From contig MNCI01008880.1 in assembly GCA_015680685.1 (NCBI GenBank), positions 23,107 through 87,106 on the forward strand: a DNA stretch of 64,000 nucleotides, given 5' to 3'. The translations under genes were made by a program, and so were the position numbers. The DNA is from Gnetum montanum (Eukaryota > Streptophyta > Gnetopsida > Gnetales > Gnetaceae). The notes under the pieces are model-generated. The model had not been told where the DNA came from, made no database searches, and saw nothing but the letters and a program-made list of their open reading frames with translations. This document shows, in pieces, positions 11,445 through 23,813 of this stretch. Numbering within the stretch: the first letter of the stretch is position 1; every line of letters starts with the position of its first letter.

Positions 11445-12251
11445 TGATGAGTGGCGAGGTACCCCTACACTCAACTATACGAATACGAGCATTTCACGCA
11501 TGATTCGGTTGAACTCTGCAGACGAACTAGTTGTGGTATCTAAATAGTTACTTGTAGATCGCAGTTCGCTATCTTCCCAAACTTACTTGTATTGTCATGG
11601 TTGTATGGTTAAGTAAGCTTGAGGTATATGATTTTTATAGCTTTTGTATTTTTTATGTCTTCTGTTAATAAAGGAGAGGGAGAGAGAACTAAGTGGCTAA
11701 CTTACATTAACTATTCATTAATTAAGTTCTAAAGTTTCCTAACACTAGTATCCATTCCCACTTGCCGTACACATCCTGAACCAGTGCAACGCTGCTGGGA
11801 TTACCAAACGCTAATTGTTACTTGGTTACCAAGCGCTACACGCATGGTCGAAGCGGTCGTACTGAGTGTATTTAACTAAGGGGGTTGAAGGTTGAGAGAG
11901 ATATTAATTAACTAGGAAAGCATTAAACAATAATTAATTACTAATTAGCTTAATCTGTATGCTGCAAGGTTGATCATAAAGTTCGTCTTTATTGCCATAC
12001 ACAAAATTGTGCTCAGGTACAAATTGCTCAAATAAAGATCCGTTCACTCTATGACTTGTATTGCGGGCACACAAAAATAATTCTAACTCTGGAATGACTA
12101 AACTACAAGAATCTAGCTAAGGGTCTAATTTTAACTATCATGAACAAAGGACATCACCTCTTATTTATAGAAGATGAGGCAGGACGTGATATCGCGTTTG
12201 CGATATCGCGTGGCAGATGCAATATCGTGTACACGATATCACGGCTCATCA
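11445..12251 (+). mobile_element. LTR-A copy 2, solo LTR with 5-bp target duplication
   Basis: It starts TGATGAGTGGCGAGG and ends CACGGCTCATCA, so the termini form a short inverted repeat. It is flanked on both sides by ATTGT (11440-11444 and 12252-12256), a perfect 5-bp target-site duplication. No internal retroelement sequence is present, so this is a solo LTR left by LTR-LTR recombination. A TTATTTATAGAAG promoter-like box lies near 12160, followed by repeated palindromes of the GCGATATCGC type. It sits in a LINE-remnant region. Confidence 0.85.
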
Positions 12252-12379
12252 ATTGTAATAGCAAGAAACCCATAAGGATTTCCACACTCCTCTAGCCCCT
12301 ATTCTAGAGAAAAATAACTTTCAATCCACCAACAAGGCATGTTTTCCTAAAGCTGAGCAACAAATTGTTAATATTCTTT

Positions 12380-12860
12380 ATTCCATTGAGCATATGAAAT
12401 CTATTTCCATATCATTTGATTCTCATAGATATTTTTTTATTTAAATCAATCTTCTTAACTAAATAAGTGAATTGGTATTGCAAGTAAGTATGAAAACTTA
12501 CATTCATTCAATTACATATTATAATCTTCCTAATTTTTGCAACTTATCATTATGATGAATATTTATTTAGTGCTTATCTTTTATTGCCGAAGAAAAAATG
12601 CTAAGAATAAAATAACATGTTAAAGTTAAGGATAGAAAAAATAATCTGAAGTTGAAAATATGAAAAAACAAGTTGATATCATCTTGTACTATAAAAAGTA
12701 TTAATCTATCCAGAAAAACAACTCATAAGGAAAATATGTTCTTATCTAATAAGAATAATGTTAATTCAAATATCAAAACTAATGTTAACAAGTAGGCTAT
12801 AAATAATGGTAAAGATTCTTAACATAAGATTAAATAGTAACATAGTGATACATCAATTTT
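12380..12860 (+). pseudogene. Possible second LINE ORF1 knuckle remnant
   Basis: The plus strand near 12500 reads SITYYNLPNFCNLSL, close to VVYYNLPKSCHYYH of the remnant at 10660. The following text is Lys- and Asn-rich, as downstream of the first copy. The cysteine spacing is destroyed. This looks like an older duplicate or a second insertion of the same LINE ORF1-like family. The frames are heavily broken and the call rests on one short motif. Confidence 0.25.
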
Positions 12861-12889
12861 TTAAGAATCTAAGTTTTCTATAAATGTTT

Positions 12890-13055
12890 GGGGATGGGAT
12901 GGGGCAAGGTAGGGTAGGTGGAAGTGGAGGGAAAAAATATTAAACCTCAAGACATATAGTCAAATTAGCTTTATAACTCTATAGAATTGAAAACTTAACT
13001 TAGAAATTCCAAATCAAGAGTCTTTACCACTAAGCTAACATCTCATTATTTTTTG
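12890..13055 (-). mobile_element. tRNA-derived SINE-like copy, minus
   Basis: On the minus strand an A-box-like TTAGCTTAGTGG (complement of 13027-13038) is followed 33 bases later by a B-box-like GTTTTCAATTC (complement of 12984-12994). The downstream text (TTATAAAGCTAATTTGACTATATGTC) and a C-rich tail at 12890-12930 are shared with the copies at 13314 and 15535. Internal pol III promoter boxes at this spacing are typical of tRNA-derived plant SINEs. Confidence 0.5.
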
Positions 13056-13313
13056 ATAAATATTGGTGTTTTGCTATAGCTTTCTATTACCACCTCAAGT
13101 TCCTTTACTCTTTTAAGTTTAAGTAAATGTTGTTAGGGTTGAGACCATCCTCATTACTAATAATTAATTTTCCTTTCTTGATTATTCAAAATATTAAATA
13201 TAACATTATATACATGAGTAGACATCCCTACAATTAGAAGGTTGTTCTATTGTTAATAATAAGTGGTTAAGTGGTTAGGTAAGAGGCTATTAATTCAAGT
13301 TACAATTAAGACA

Positions 13314-13480
13314 TTGTAACAATGAGGTGTGAGCCTAGTGGTATGGATCTTGACATGGTAACCCCATATCAGAAGTTCAATTCTACTAGGTAGCACTAAG
13401 TTATAAACTTCTATAAATCTTGTGTTGTACCTATGTTTCAATTATTTTAGGTTCCAACAACACCTCCATACTTAAGACAT
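13314..13480 (+). mobile_element. tRNA-derived SINE-like copy, plus
   Basis: The A-box-like GAGCCTAGTGG at 13331-13341 and B-box-like AGTTCAATTCT at 13374-13384 are 33 bases apart. The head TAACAATGAG also appears in the copy at 15645 (minus). The body continues GCACTAAGTTATAAACTTC to GGTTCCAACAACACCTCC. The C-rich end and the TTCCAACA signature recur at 13560 and 15545. Confidence 0.5.
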
Positions 13481-14639
13481 TGTTATATTTTTCTATTATT
13501 TTTCAAATATATCTTATTTGCTATATGTATTAAGGTATACCTATAGTTAAATTATTTCAGATTCCAACACCTTCCCCCATGTAATGTACTTTGAATATTT
13601 TTGTTTACTACCTTCAAATTTATAGTATTATGTTGCCTATATGTTTTGGGGTGTACATATAGTTACACTGTTTTACAAAAGCCACTTCAAGGATATTTTA
13701 TTTTCCTTGATTTTCATTATAATGATGCAGAGTGCCCTAGATATAGGATCATTTATATATAAGCATGCAATATGATCATTTGTAAATGGACTCTAGATTT
13801 TGATATTATTTAGCATTACATAAATAGGCCCTCTAGAGTATTGTGAAAAACATATACATTATTTATCATTACTAGAGTATGATTAGTAGTTGGCCTCTCA
13901 ACCAAAATGATGAAGTAATATCTATAAAATTTTTTAAAACTTCTTATTAATAAACTCATTTCACATAATAATATATTGTATGTGAAGTTTCAAATATTCA
14001 ATAAAAATCTCCTCTATCATGAAGTGAATCCCATAACTAGTTGGGTGAACTCATATATTTTGTAAATTAAATATTATGAAATGATAAATAAAATTAAAAA
14101 TTAGCCTATAAAGAGTACTAAATGCAAAAATGTTGTGCATTGGATTATCAAAATATGATATGCAATTAGTTTGGTCAAAGATGTATAAATTACTTAATGA
14201 AGAACTTCAAAATTATTTAAATAGACATTGGATGATCCAAAAAGTTATGTTTTTAAAGATAAATGATATTTATATCATTATATATTCATCATGATTAGTA
14301 ACTTACCAAATTGCTAGATACCATTCTAGAAAAAAACCAAGGGGCTAGATAGAAAAAACTAATTTCAATGCAATCTTGCAAGGAAGATTTAAAAGAAAGA
14401 ATTTTTCAATAGATCATCTAGTTACTATCAAATATTACCCTAAATAAAAAAATAAAAAAATAAATGAAACATTATGTTTTGTTATTTTTGCCAAACTATT
14501 TCATTTAAGAATGATAGAAAGTGTTTATGGAAGGTATATCAAAAATGATGTTAGAAATATTTTATTTAATGTCATTCAACAATAATATTAACAAATAATT
14601 TTTAATTAATATATGAAATAACTACAAAAAAAACTTGTC

Positions 14640-14970
14640 TTCTTTCAACAACATTGCTAAGTATTTTTATTGATGCACTGAAAGAGTTAAATAAATAGGT
14701 GCCTAAAAATTATGCTATTAAAGTAGATTCATCATGGATCGAACTTTTAATCTTTGCAAATGATGTAGTTCTAATTACAAATTTAGATAAAGGATTATAA
14801 GAAATGTTACCATAATTAATTTTTTTCTATAAATATTGAAAATTCAAAATTATCAAATTTGTGGAACCAATAAGAGAAATTATACTTTCTAGCTAAATTG
14901 ACAACTTATGATTATGAATAAATATATATCTTCAAGATTAGAATGCTATTGAAATTATAAGTAGAAGCAT
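14640..14970 (+). pseudogene. LINE reverse transcriptase fragment
   Basis: One plus-strand frame reads LSIFIDALKELNK, a stop, then VDSSWIELLIFANDVVLI, then KFVEPIREI. The central text is the non-LTR RT palm box, normally (Y/F)ADD, here FAND, flanked by the usual ...H/IELLIFADDVVLI context of plant LINEs. The product would copy LINE RNA at a nicked target. The aspartate-to-asparagine change in the catalytic box and the stops make it dead. It may be part of the same old LINE as the ORF1-like remnant at 10.1-11.2 kb. Confidence 0.65.
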
Positions 14971-15534
14971 TGCATATCGCATATTGCAAATTACTAGAAA
15001 GATTTATATCATCCTTGTGATCATCATCCTAACCTTGTCCCAACAAAATAGTATTCATTGAAAATTTATATTTAAATCATAGTATTTGATCTTAAAAATT
15101 TAAAAGGATTTACTTTAAACAATTCTACAACCTATACTATTTCATGGATGTGTAATTTGCGATGCATGTTTTCATCAAGAATCTTGGAATAAAATAGAAA
15201 GTCTTTGAAAGTAGCCCTTGTTGAATGAGATTGAGGTTTAAAATCAAATACTGCAAGCACTCTTTTTGTTAGAAGATAACATGTTAACATTGAAAGTAAA
15301 GGTAATGTATCAATTTTTAATATTTAATCTAATATAAAAATATAATAATAAGATCTTGTAAGGCATCATTTAAAAACCTTAATAAAAAAATGATATTAGA
15401 ACCCATCATCATAAAACCTTACGATATTATGTTATATTGACAATATGCATATAGAGTCTATTCGGAGTTATGGGATCACATAGCCAAATGTAATATTTTA
15501 ATAATATAGTTTTTAAGAACTTAATTGTGGGGGT

Positions 15535-15650
15535 AGTGGGGGAGGGATGATGTTGGAACCCAAAAATAATTGCAATATAGGTAAAACCTAAGATATATAG
15601 TCTAATTAGAATTTTATAACTGGGCCAACATCTCATTGTTACATGACTAT
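15535..15650 (-). mobile_element. Truncated SINE-like copy, minus
   Basis: The minus strand begins GTAACAATGAGATGTTGGCCCAG, matching the head of the SINE at 13314, then jumps to TTATAAAATTCTAATTAGAC and ends in TTCCAACATCATCCC with a C-rich tail. The A-to-B-box interval appears deleted. The shared head and tail support membership of the same family. Confidence 0.4.
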
Positions 15651-15659
15651 ATACATTGA

Positions 15660-18440
15660 TCTTGCTAGATGTGTCATAGGATATTTGTGGCTAGTAGGTT
15701 GTGAGGATGGGGAAAGACTAAATATCAAGAAAGTATGACTCTCAAGTGTGAGCTATAATTGTGCATACTGAGTATGATATTAATGTTGCTTAGCTAGTCA
15801 TGTTATGGGGACATGATACTTAGCATGTTATGCATGTTCATATGGTATGACTAGCTAACATGAGTTATGATGTTCATATAGTCCCATGGTTGTGTGATGG
15901 ATAGTTTATGACGATATTAAGTTTGGATGTCCCGTAAGCATGTTATGGAATTTGGATCCTTCAATATTAGTTGGGGATAGGAATGTTCCTAACAAACTTT
16001 CTACAATAAAAATCAAAAATAAAAATAGTTATAATAGGTTTATATAATAAAAATATAATACATTTTCACCTTTCAAATTCTTGATCCCATGCATCTTAGT
16101 TTCTTCCTCTTTTTTATTCTTTGTCAAATCTTAGTTGATTTTCATGGTTCTTAGAACATTGGGAAGTTGTTATTGAATAAGTTGTAGCCAAGAAGATTCG
16201 ATTCAAGTTCCATAGGACTCATGACCTCATGTGGAACATTTTGATGCCTTAATTTTTGGATTTTAGGGTTTGGTAGGTTTACCATGATTCAAGTAGAATT
16301 CTCTACTCTCTTCTATTTTATATTTTGAGATCAGTATCCATTTTTGTGGACCTCATGATGGGACTACTAGGTGTCATGTGGTGATTTGCAAGTATTTGGT
16401 TCATTAGAAATTCCATAAGTGAGTGGTTGACTCTAATGTGAAATTATTATAAGGGATGTCATTTCAATGATTAATATAAGTACTTTGATTGATGGTTCTA
16501 GGGGCAACATAGATTCCATTGCTAGTCCCTGGGCCTTGGGTGATGTGATGTGGAGCTTATATGCTAAGTGGGTGCATTATTATGAACTTGGTATTTTTGC
16601 TATGTCACTTAAAATTCAGTCTTTATCATGAGTGCAAGTTGCAAACAAGTCATGGCTAGTTTACAATAGGGTTCTAAAGGAGGATACAAGTCATGATGCA
16701 ATTAAGGCTAAGAGAATGACTTGTAGATACTTGTGATGGGTTCATAGCTAAGTTGTGATAAAATTTTAGTTTTCTATTTCTAGCAAGCAAATTCATTGAA
16801 CATCCGTGAGATTATCGCAGTGAGATTATGGTCATTTTTTAATGTGAGTTGTAAGTAGGACTCAAGTTACAATAGGATCATGATGAGCAAAGAATTGATT
16901 TTATGAATAGGCTCAAGATGTAGCCAAGTTGCAATTCCTTATAAATAACCCTTGCAAGTATGCTACAAGTTATGGTCCATGTTCTATTTAGTGTATTAAA
17001 AAAATAGAAATTTCTAAACTTAGATTTTGTTGGATCTTGTGCATGGTAATTATAATGTGACATTTGATGATGGTGTTACTTTTGCATAATAGTGGTTGCT
17101 AAAATCTATGATTAATACTTATGCTAAAAGTATTCAGGTTATGTTTACAAAGTATGAATTTTATGTGAATGTGTTAGATTATATGTTTTGTTGAGCATGA
17201 GATATCTAGGACTTGGATGACATATGTAGCACTAGTTGTTTGTGGACATTGTTTATGCTATGCTTGTGATGTTATTATGATTTGAACATGACATGTGGAT
17301 TTGACATAAGGATATGGATTTATTACTGATGAGGCACCCTAGAGGAGTTGGAATGATCCCCATTGGATGCATTAATGATGCTCCTATGTTAGTCCTTATA
17401 TTAGAAGTAGGAGTCTATAAGCTAGACTTATAACTGGTATAAGATCTGAGGGAATATGGACATTGATAAAATACTTTTATATTGTGGACTACGATATTGT
17501 AGATGTAATATTGTAGCTCAGCATACATTATCATAGATACAATGTAGTGGGACATGGTCATGCTTAGAAATACAAGTCCACTATCATGTCAACATTAAGT
17601 TTAATCCCAACACTTAGCAAAATTCTTGCAATTCATTTTCTTAAAGTTAGAGTAAATTCTCAATGTGGTGAATTACAATTGTATAGAGTCTTTATTCAAG
17701 TGGATTGTCCCTAGACATAGGTCATGAATGATAATAAAAATTAAGATTATTCTTCATCATTGCAGCATCTCACATAGAATAGATTTACTTTTCCATGTTG
17801 TTTACTTTTATGAAGTCATTTACTATTCCAATGTTCATTAGTAGGACAAAATGAGTACAATTGGTTTTTAGAGTAAAGCATAATTATTTGGCAATCAAGT
17901 AGTGACTTTGCTTGATTCGCTCAATAGTAAAGTTACTTCGTAATCGTAGTAATAATTACGATAGCATAGGACATGTATGGAAAACCAAGAATGAATACTT
18001 ATTATCATAGGAAAAAATAGCTTTACACTTTCATTGTACTTAGAAATAGAATTTCTAATCATTTCCATTATGTTTACTTTTAGCATACTTAAAACCAACC
18101 AACATCATTTTATCATATACCTCACTAAGAGGTCAATCATATGTTTTACACCTCGCTAACTCGAAGTGTAAAAACAATGATCATGAATTTACTATTAACT
18201 CACTAGTATACTTACATTGTCCATTCATGGATTATGATCTAGTCGTGTGTGAACACTTGTGACTTGTATGATTAAATGTTGAAATTCTATAACCACTCAT
18301 CATTGGCATTGGTGCCAACAATGTGTTAATGTTTGCTAGTTAGTTGATATTTGACATTTTATTGTATGAAGTATCATCAAGTCTATCTTTTATACTTAAC
18401 ATAATTTTTCAAAATACACACACACTAAAGCATCAATCAT
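15660..18440. other. AT-rich region without recognised genes
   Basis: Both strands were read in all frames; stops are frequent and no retroelement, coding or RNA motif was recognised. The short open frames at 15427-15636, 16878-17063 and 17895-18098 have no recognisable protein text. The part just left of 18446 would be expected to hold the leader or LTR for the plus-strand gag that follows, but I could not identify it. Confidence 0.5.
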
Positions 18441-18445
18441 ATCAA

Positions 18446-20660
18446 AATGGCTTTCATATTAAAAGTAAAATCTCTACCTACTATTGATCTTAATGAAAGT
18501 AATGCTTGAGATTATAATGAAGAAGATTAGAGTGCACTGATGCAAACAAGAATCTCATATTCTTATATTGATTTTTATTATCCTAATTTCACATCTATTT
18601 TCCACTAGGATGAACAATTTAGGTGGAGATACTTATAGGGTAGCATTGTCTTGCAAGTAGCATGTTCAATACCATCAATTCTTCAATCATCCCTCATAAG
18701 ATCAAATCATGACCACATACAAGAAGGATATCAAGTCACTAAGGACATGACTAGGCCATATCAACCAATAGAGGCACAAGTAAGAAGGGATGCTATTATG
18801 GTAGTAAGATATGAATAAGAGAAAGGAAAGAAAGCATCACAACTGAGCATCCTTAATGAAAAAGAAGATGAGTCATATAAAGTTAAAAAGTCTCACTAGA
18901 CTCACAAATCCAGTTCTCAAACACCAATCATATATATGCATTGAAGATCCTATGAAGACAAAGTTATGCTCAACTATTGAATAAATACCAAGAATAGATG
19001 AGGTATACTCAAGACTTAGGGGAAATTTAACATCTAAAACCTCTAATAGATCTAGAAGCAGTGAATCAAAGAATCATAGAAGAAGAAATAGTCAGCACCA
19101 TTCTCTAACTCCTCCATCCTCTTCATCACACTCATTAACAGACTTTGATAATTGAGAATGAAGGATAAGGAATCATGATAGGGAAAGGAGAAGGAATCAT
19201 GAGAGGCATGTTGATATAAAAAGAAGACATCTTGAAAATGTGAAAGATGATGAAGACGATAAAGAAAGAGAAATTAGGAATGAGAGAATAGATCATCATA
19301 AGCATCAAAGAGTTTACTTCAACAATAGAGCTTATGAACCCAAAGACTATGAAGAATTCCTACTAGCCACTCGAAGTATGATCACTATTAGGGAAGCAGT
19401 ATACATACCTACGAGGCATCTAAGGGATAGTTGCATTAGGCAACTTGATATGAATAATATTTCAAAGTTTGAAAGAGGATATAACATAAATCCACAACAT
19501 CATTTGCAAGCCTTCCATGATGCCTATACCCTACAAAAGATAGAGAAAGCTTGGCAAAAATTAAAGTTTTTTCCTAGAACACTCATTAAGAAAGTAAAAA
19601 TCTAATATAGATCCTTAGAACTAGAATTAATCAGAAGATGGAGTATCATGTTAGAACTTTTCAATGAAAAATATCAAATTTATTCTAGGGTGTTAAATTT
19701 TACAAAATAGAACTAAGGATGAAAACAAGGGAGACATGAATCCCTTGAGGTAGCAATGGATAGATACTCTTCACTTTAACATTGATGCCTAGGCCATGGA
19801 TTTTCTCAAAGGAAACAACTATGACACATCATCAATGGATTGAGAAACAAAACAAGAGAGACCCTTGGAGTATATGCCCAAGTTAGATTATCAGATATGA
19901 GAGCTCATGAAATTTAAAGATTGCTAGACTAGGTAACGAAAGAAGAAGAAGAGCTACAAAAAAGAAAATCTATTAAATAGTACAATAGAGATCTAACTAT
20001 TAGAAAAAGAGATGTGAGGATATATAAAATGCAAGAATAAGAAACTTTAGAAGATGTGATCCAGCAAAAGAATTTATCTATTCAGAAATTGGTTAATGAT
20101 ATTGCAACAAAGGTAGAGAAAATGTGGAACTTTGTAGATGAAAAATTTTCCACAGAACTAAAGAAAGTAGAAGAGAAGACCAAACAAGCCTTTAATAGAA
20201 ATAAGAACATAAAGAAGAAAAAGGAAAATGGACATGAGAATTATAGAAACAAAGAAAAAGTTGTTGCAATAGAGGAAGTTACAACCTTAAGTTCTAAAGA
20301 CAATACTACTTGCAAAGTATGCTAGTATGAATATTTTAAGTGGTGTTGTCCTATCAGGGTCCACTCACAAGAGTCTAGGGCATGTGTACTAAATCCAAAG
20401 TTTATTAAAAAGTAAGTGCTTAGATGATTACCTTACTCATAATGTAATTATAAGTAGCCCTATCAATAGCCATATTATCCAAGTAGGGCTTATCCTCAAC
20501 CATAGGGGCAAAACCAGTAGCAATGGCACTAACCATGATCATGGGGGATATTACTGCCAATGCAACAATATCCACATCAACAACTAGATCCTAATGGATA
20601 TTATATACAACATCCTATATCTCCTAGAAGTAGTTATTTTTATACTTCTTCTCTCTACTA
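18446..20660 (+). pseudogene. gag pseudogene, Athila-like family, plus strand
   Basis: The frame starts with an ATG at about 18446 (MAFILKVKSLPTIDLNE). It shares, in order, the segments of the minus-strand gag at 8936-7020: DEQFRWRY, an Arg/Asp/His-rich stretch (19080-19310), LLATRSMITIREAVYIPTRH, then RQLDMNNISKFERGYN near 19450, MLELFNEKYQIYSRVLNF near 19660, and the cysteine motif TCKVC-YEYFKWCCP near 20310. The longest open parts are 19240-19605 and 20056-20325. A Gln/Pro/Tyr-rich tail runs to about 20660, where LTR-A copy 3 begins. No pol follows on the plus strand, so this is a broken, inverted fragment of the same family. Confidence 0.7.
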
Positions 20661-20666
20661 TCCAAT

Positions 20667-21514
20667 TGATGAGTGGTGAGGTACCCCTATGCCCAGCCAT
20701 ACGAATCACTAAGGCATTACACATGATCCAATAGAATTCCTTGGACCTATAGTTATCTCATACACTAGTTCCTCTAGGAAGTGAAATGGTATTAAGAACG
20801 TTTGTTGTCTTCCCAAGTACACTTATGAGGCTCAAGGGTATGGTTTAAGTGTAATTAAAGTATATGAATTTTTGTCATTTTATATTTTATAGAGGTAATT
20901 ACCTACAACAAGAATAAGGGTAGAGTAGATTAAAAACTAATTTCTATTGTCTATCTAGCCTAACACAAGTAACCACCCCACTTTCCTGAACACATCCTAA
21001 ACACATCTAGCACTATTGGGCTACCTAACGTTAAGCATTGCTAGGTTACCAAGTACTATATGAATGCTTGAAGTGGTTGTGCTTGTTTTCATTAATTGCT
21101 AAAAATAGATTGCTTAATCAAATGCATTAAAGTAAAGAACAAGAAAGTAAAATGCCATAAGGAAGATATTAAGCTATTCTCAGTGTTGCAAGGATTGTTA
21201 AAAGAGTTTGTTTTATTCCCGTCACACTACTATGATTAGGTACATTAGTGCTTGAACAAAGAACTATACACACTTTAGACTCCTTTTGCAAGCACTCAGA
21301 CAATATTCTAACTCTAGGGAGAAGAAACAGTAAGAGCTTCACTACCTTGCTTGAAAACTGAAAACTAACTAATGAAAATTCTTCCAAAACTAGAGCCCAG
21401 GCATGGTATTTATAAACTCAGGGTATACACCCCAACATCAGACATCCGACGTCAAATCCAAGCCTCGACATCATGTATGTGATGTTGTGGACAACATCAA
21501 ATGATGATTCATCA
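20667..21514 (+). mobile_element. LTR-A copy 3
   Basis: It begins TGATGAGTGGTGAGGTACCC and ends GATGATTCATCA, the LTR-A termini. The shared internal landmarks are present, including TGCTAGGTTACCAAG at 21040, GATTAGGTACATTAGTGC at 21233 and a GGTATTTATAAACTC box near 21400. The palindromic 3' portion uses GACGTC and TCGACATCATG instead of the GATATC type. The flanks (CCAAT left, TACCC right) do not match, so no duplication is visible. It truncates the tail of the plus-strand gag. Confidence 0.75.
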
Positions 21515-21849
21515 TACCCCCACGATTGAATGAAAACTTGTTCTTGAGTGAAGAAGAGGAGGAAGACGTTCTTTACAATATAACATATTGGGTAGGTATG
21601 GGATTATTGATTGACATGACAAACTGACTCAGATGAAATAGACATATAGACTCTGATTGCCTAAGTGTACAGAATTAAAATTTTTACAACATTGGGTGTT
21701 CATGAGAAGAGGAGTGAACACTCTAGAGAATATTGACATCCAACATCTCTTGGTAGTAGGAAAATGAGAGAGAGAGAAGAAATCCTTCGATCACGAATGG
21801 TCCTCATTGTGTAATACTACTGCATCGTCCTTGGTGAAGATAGTCCTAC

Positions 21850-23640
21850 TTCTAGTCCATGCCTTCCACTGTAATCACAACAAGATCATGAATTAGTATG
21901 TAATGTGTAACACATAGTGATTAAATGCCTTGTCTCATCAGTTGTTACACTTGGCTAAGATGTGATTTTGGTAGACTGGTTTCTTTGATAGTGTTAGCAA
22001 TAAGGCTGACAAATAGGGTAAAATAGATAAGCACTCCATTAGATTTGAGAGAGTTCAATACAAGGAAATATTTGATGAGGGCATAATAATTCACAAAAAT
22101 GAAAAGAAAAATTCACTAAAAACTATTGTGAAGATGTGTACAATTAGATGTCATTGATGGGGTAAATAGAAAGAATTTGATTGTAAAAATGTCTAAGGGT
22201 AAAGAACTTAACTGATCCAGCCAAAAGATATGCAAGTGGGTCCTCCCCAAAGTAGGCATAGGCATTTTATGCCCTTGCATAACTTCAAACCAAAGAGTCC
22301 ATGGGCTCCATGGATGATTAATTGTTACATAATTAAGAATTTTGACACATCAAACCAAGACATTGAACCAAAACATGAAACTGGTAGTGAGGTGGAACAT
22401 GGAAAGTATAGATGGATAAGAGAGAGTCTGTGGAATGGTGCTCCTACTTATAGTCACATGAAGTCCCTTGTGGATTTTGTGGTTAAATGACTTAATAGGA
22501 TCCATCCTTAGTCTAGACCAAAACCAACCACTTTCAGTGACCTTGCATCAACATTTTAAGACCAATCCATCCCCTAAGACACAAGAGTGCTCCCATAGAA
22601 CAACCACCATTCCAAATTACAAAAGAAGTAGGAATTGAGGAAGGGCCTTAGTTAGAGGAGACAAGTCTCATAACTAGTGCTTGTAGCCTATTTATTCTAT
22701 CTAAGGGGTGTGCTTTGAATTCCCATTGTTTTTTTTTGAAATGGGAACCACACCATGCAAAGACACATACATTTATTTTGTCCAAGGGATGTGCTTTGAA
22801 TCCTCATCTTAATGAGAACCACACCATGCGAGGATGTATGAATTTATTTTGTCCAAGGGATGTGCTTTGAATCCTCATCTTTTCTTTTTCTTAATGAGAA
22901 CCACACCATATGAGGATGTATGAATTTATTTTGTCCAAGGGATGTGCTTTGAATTCTCATCATTTTTTTTAATGGGAACCACACCATGCAAGGACTTATT
23001 TAACTTCCTTTATTGATTGGCATGGAACAGTAAGAAATTCATGGAAACACACATGCACCTAGGCAAATAGAAAAGTACAAAGAATACCAAATCCCCTTGA
23101 AGCCACACCCTATTTAAACCTTTCAATACTTCCCAATTTTGAAAACTATCAAAGTCACAAATTTATTCAGGTTTTATTAACGAAAAAGGGAATACATATT
23201 TCCAAAACAAGGAAAACCATAGAGTGTGGATGGGTGAATGTTGTGGACTCACTGCCTATTACATGAAAAAAAACCATGTCATAATTATCTGTAACGAAGT
23301 TTAAAGCTAGAAATCATACACCAATAATCAAATAACAAAAATAGTACATACCACCATCAAGGAACACATTACAAATGTACTTAGCACTTATTGACAAAAA
23401 TTTAGAAAATCACATCAAATAAAAGAAAATATAGAAGAAAGTGTAAATTATTAAAGAAATATCAAATGTACCAAGGATGCTGTAAAAAAATAAATTAGAA
23501 AATATTAATAACATAAAAACCAAAAGATGTAAAACAAAAAATTGGAAAATGAAAAATGTGTAAAACAAAAAAAAAGTTAAAAAACTAAGGAGCTACTTGA
23601 ATGGTTAGCATGGTTAGCCATCTCCTCCACGACTAAGTTG
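21850..23640 (-). mobile_element. LTR/UTR-like block, copy 2 (Athila-like family, minus)
   Basis: It is collinear with 645-2770. Shared text includes the left end ATCACAACA, the GTTACACTTGGCTA segment at 21943, the GTGGGTCCTCCCCAAAG segment at 22230, the ACACAAGAGTGCTCCCATAGAACAACC segment near 22580, and the right end GTTAGCATGG-TAGCCATCTCC at 23600, after which both copies enter the integrase end of pol. To the left (21515-21850, minus) there is a short leader-like stretch similar to 590-645. No terminal dinucleotides could be fixed. Confidence 0.45.
22680..23000. repeat. Local tandem repeat, about 71-82 bp, four copies
   Basis: The phrase GTGCTTTGAAT starts at 22709, 22791, 22862 and 22944. 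Each unit has the form TTATTTTGTCCAAGGGAT, GTGCTTTGAAT, CTCATCTT with a variable T/C run, then GAGAACCACACCATG. The homologous block at about 1995-2110 has a single unit, so the expansion happened in this copy after the two diverged. Confidence 0.85.
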
Positions 23641-23813
23641 AAAGGAGGAGATCCAAAATATGGAGTGTAATTGTCCATCGAATGAGGTGCTTATTGTGTT
23701 AGTTGGTGTATGCTCATGGAAAGGTTTAATTTGTTAGATGTTGAATAGCTAGTTCTTATTTGGGCTCTCAGGTTTATAGATCATCATGGCCACTAAAGGA
23801 AAATTTTCATAAA

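Noticed and set aside
13230-13315. Possible tRNA gene (GTGGTTAGGTAAGAGG text)
   Set aside because: It has an A-box-like word but no acceptor stem, anticodon arm or convincing T arm; better viewed as SINE-related or chance.
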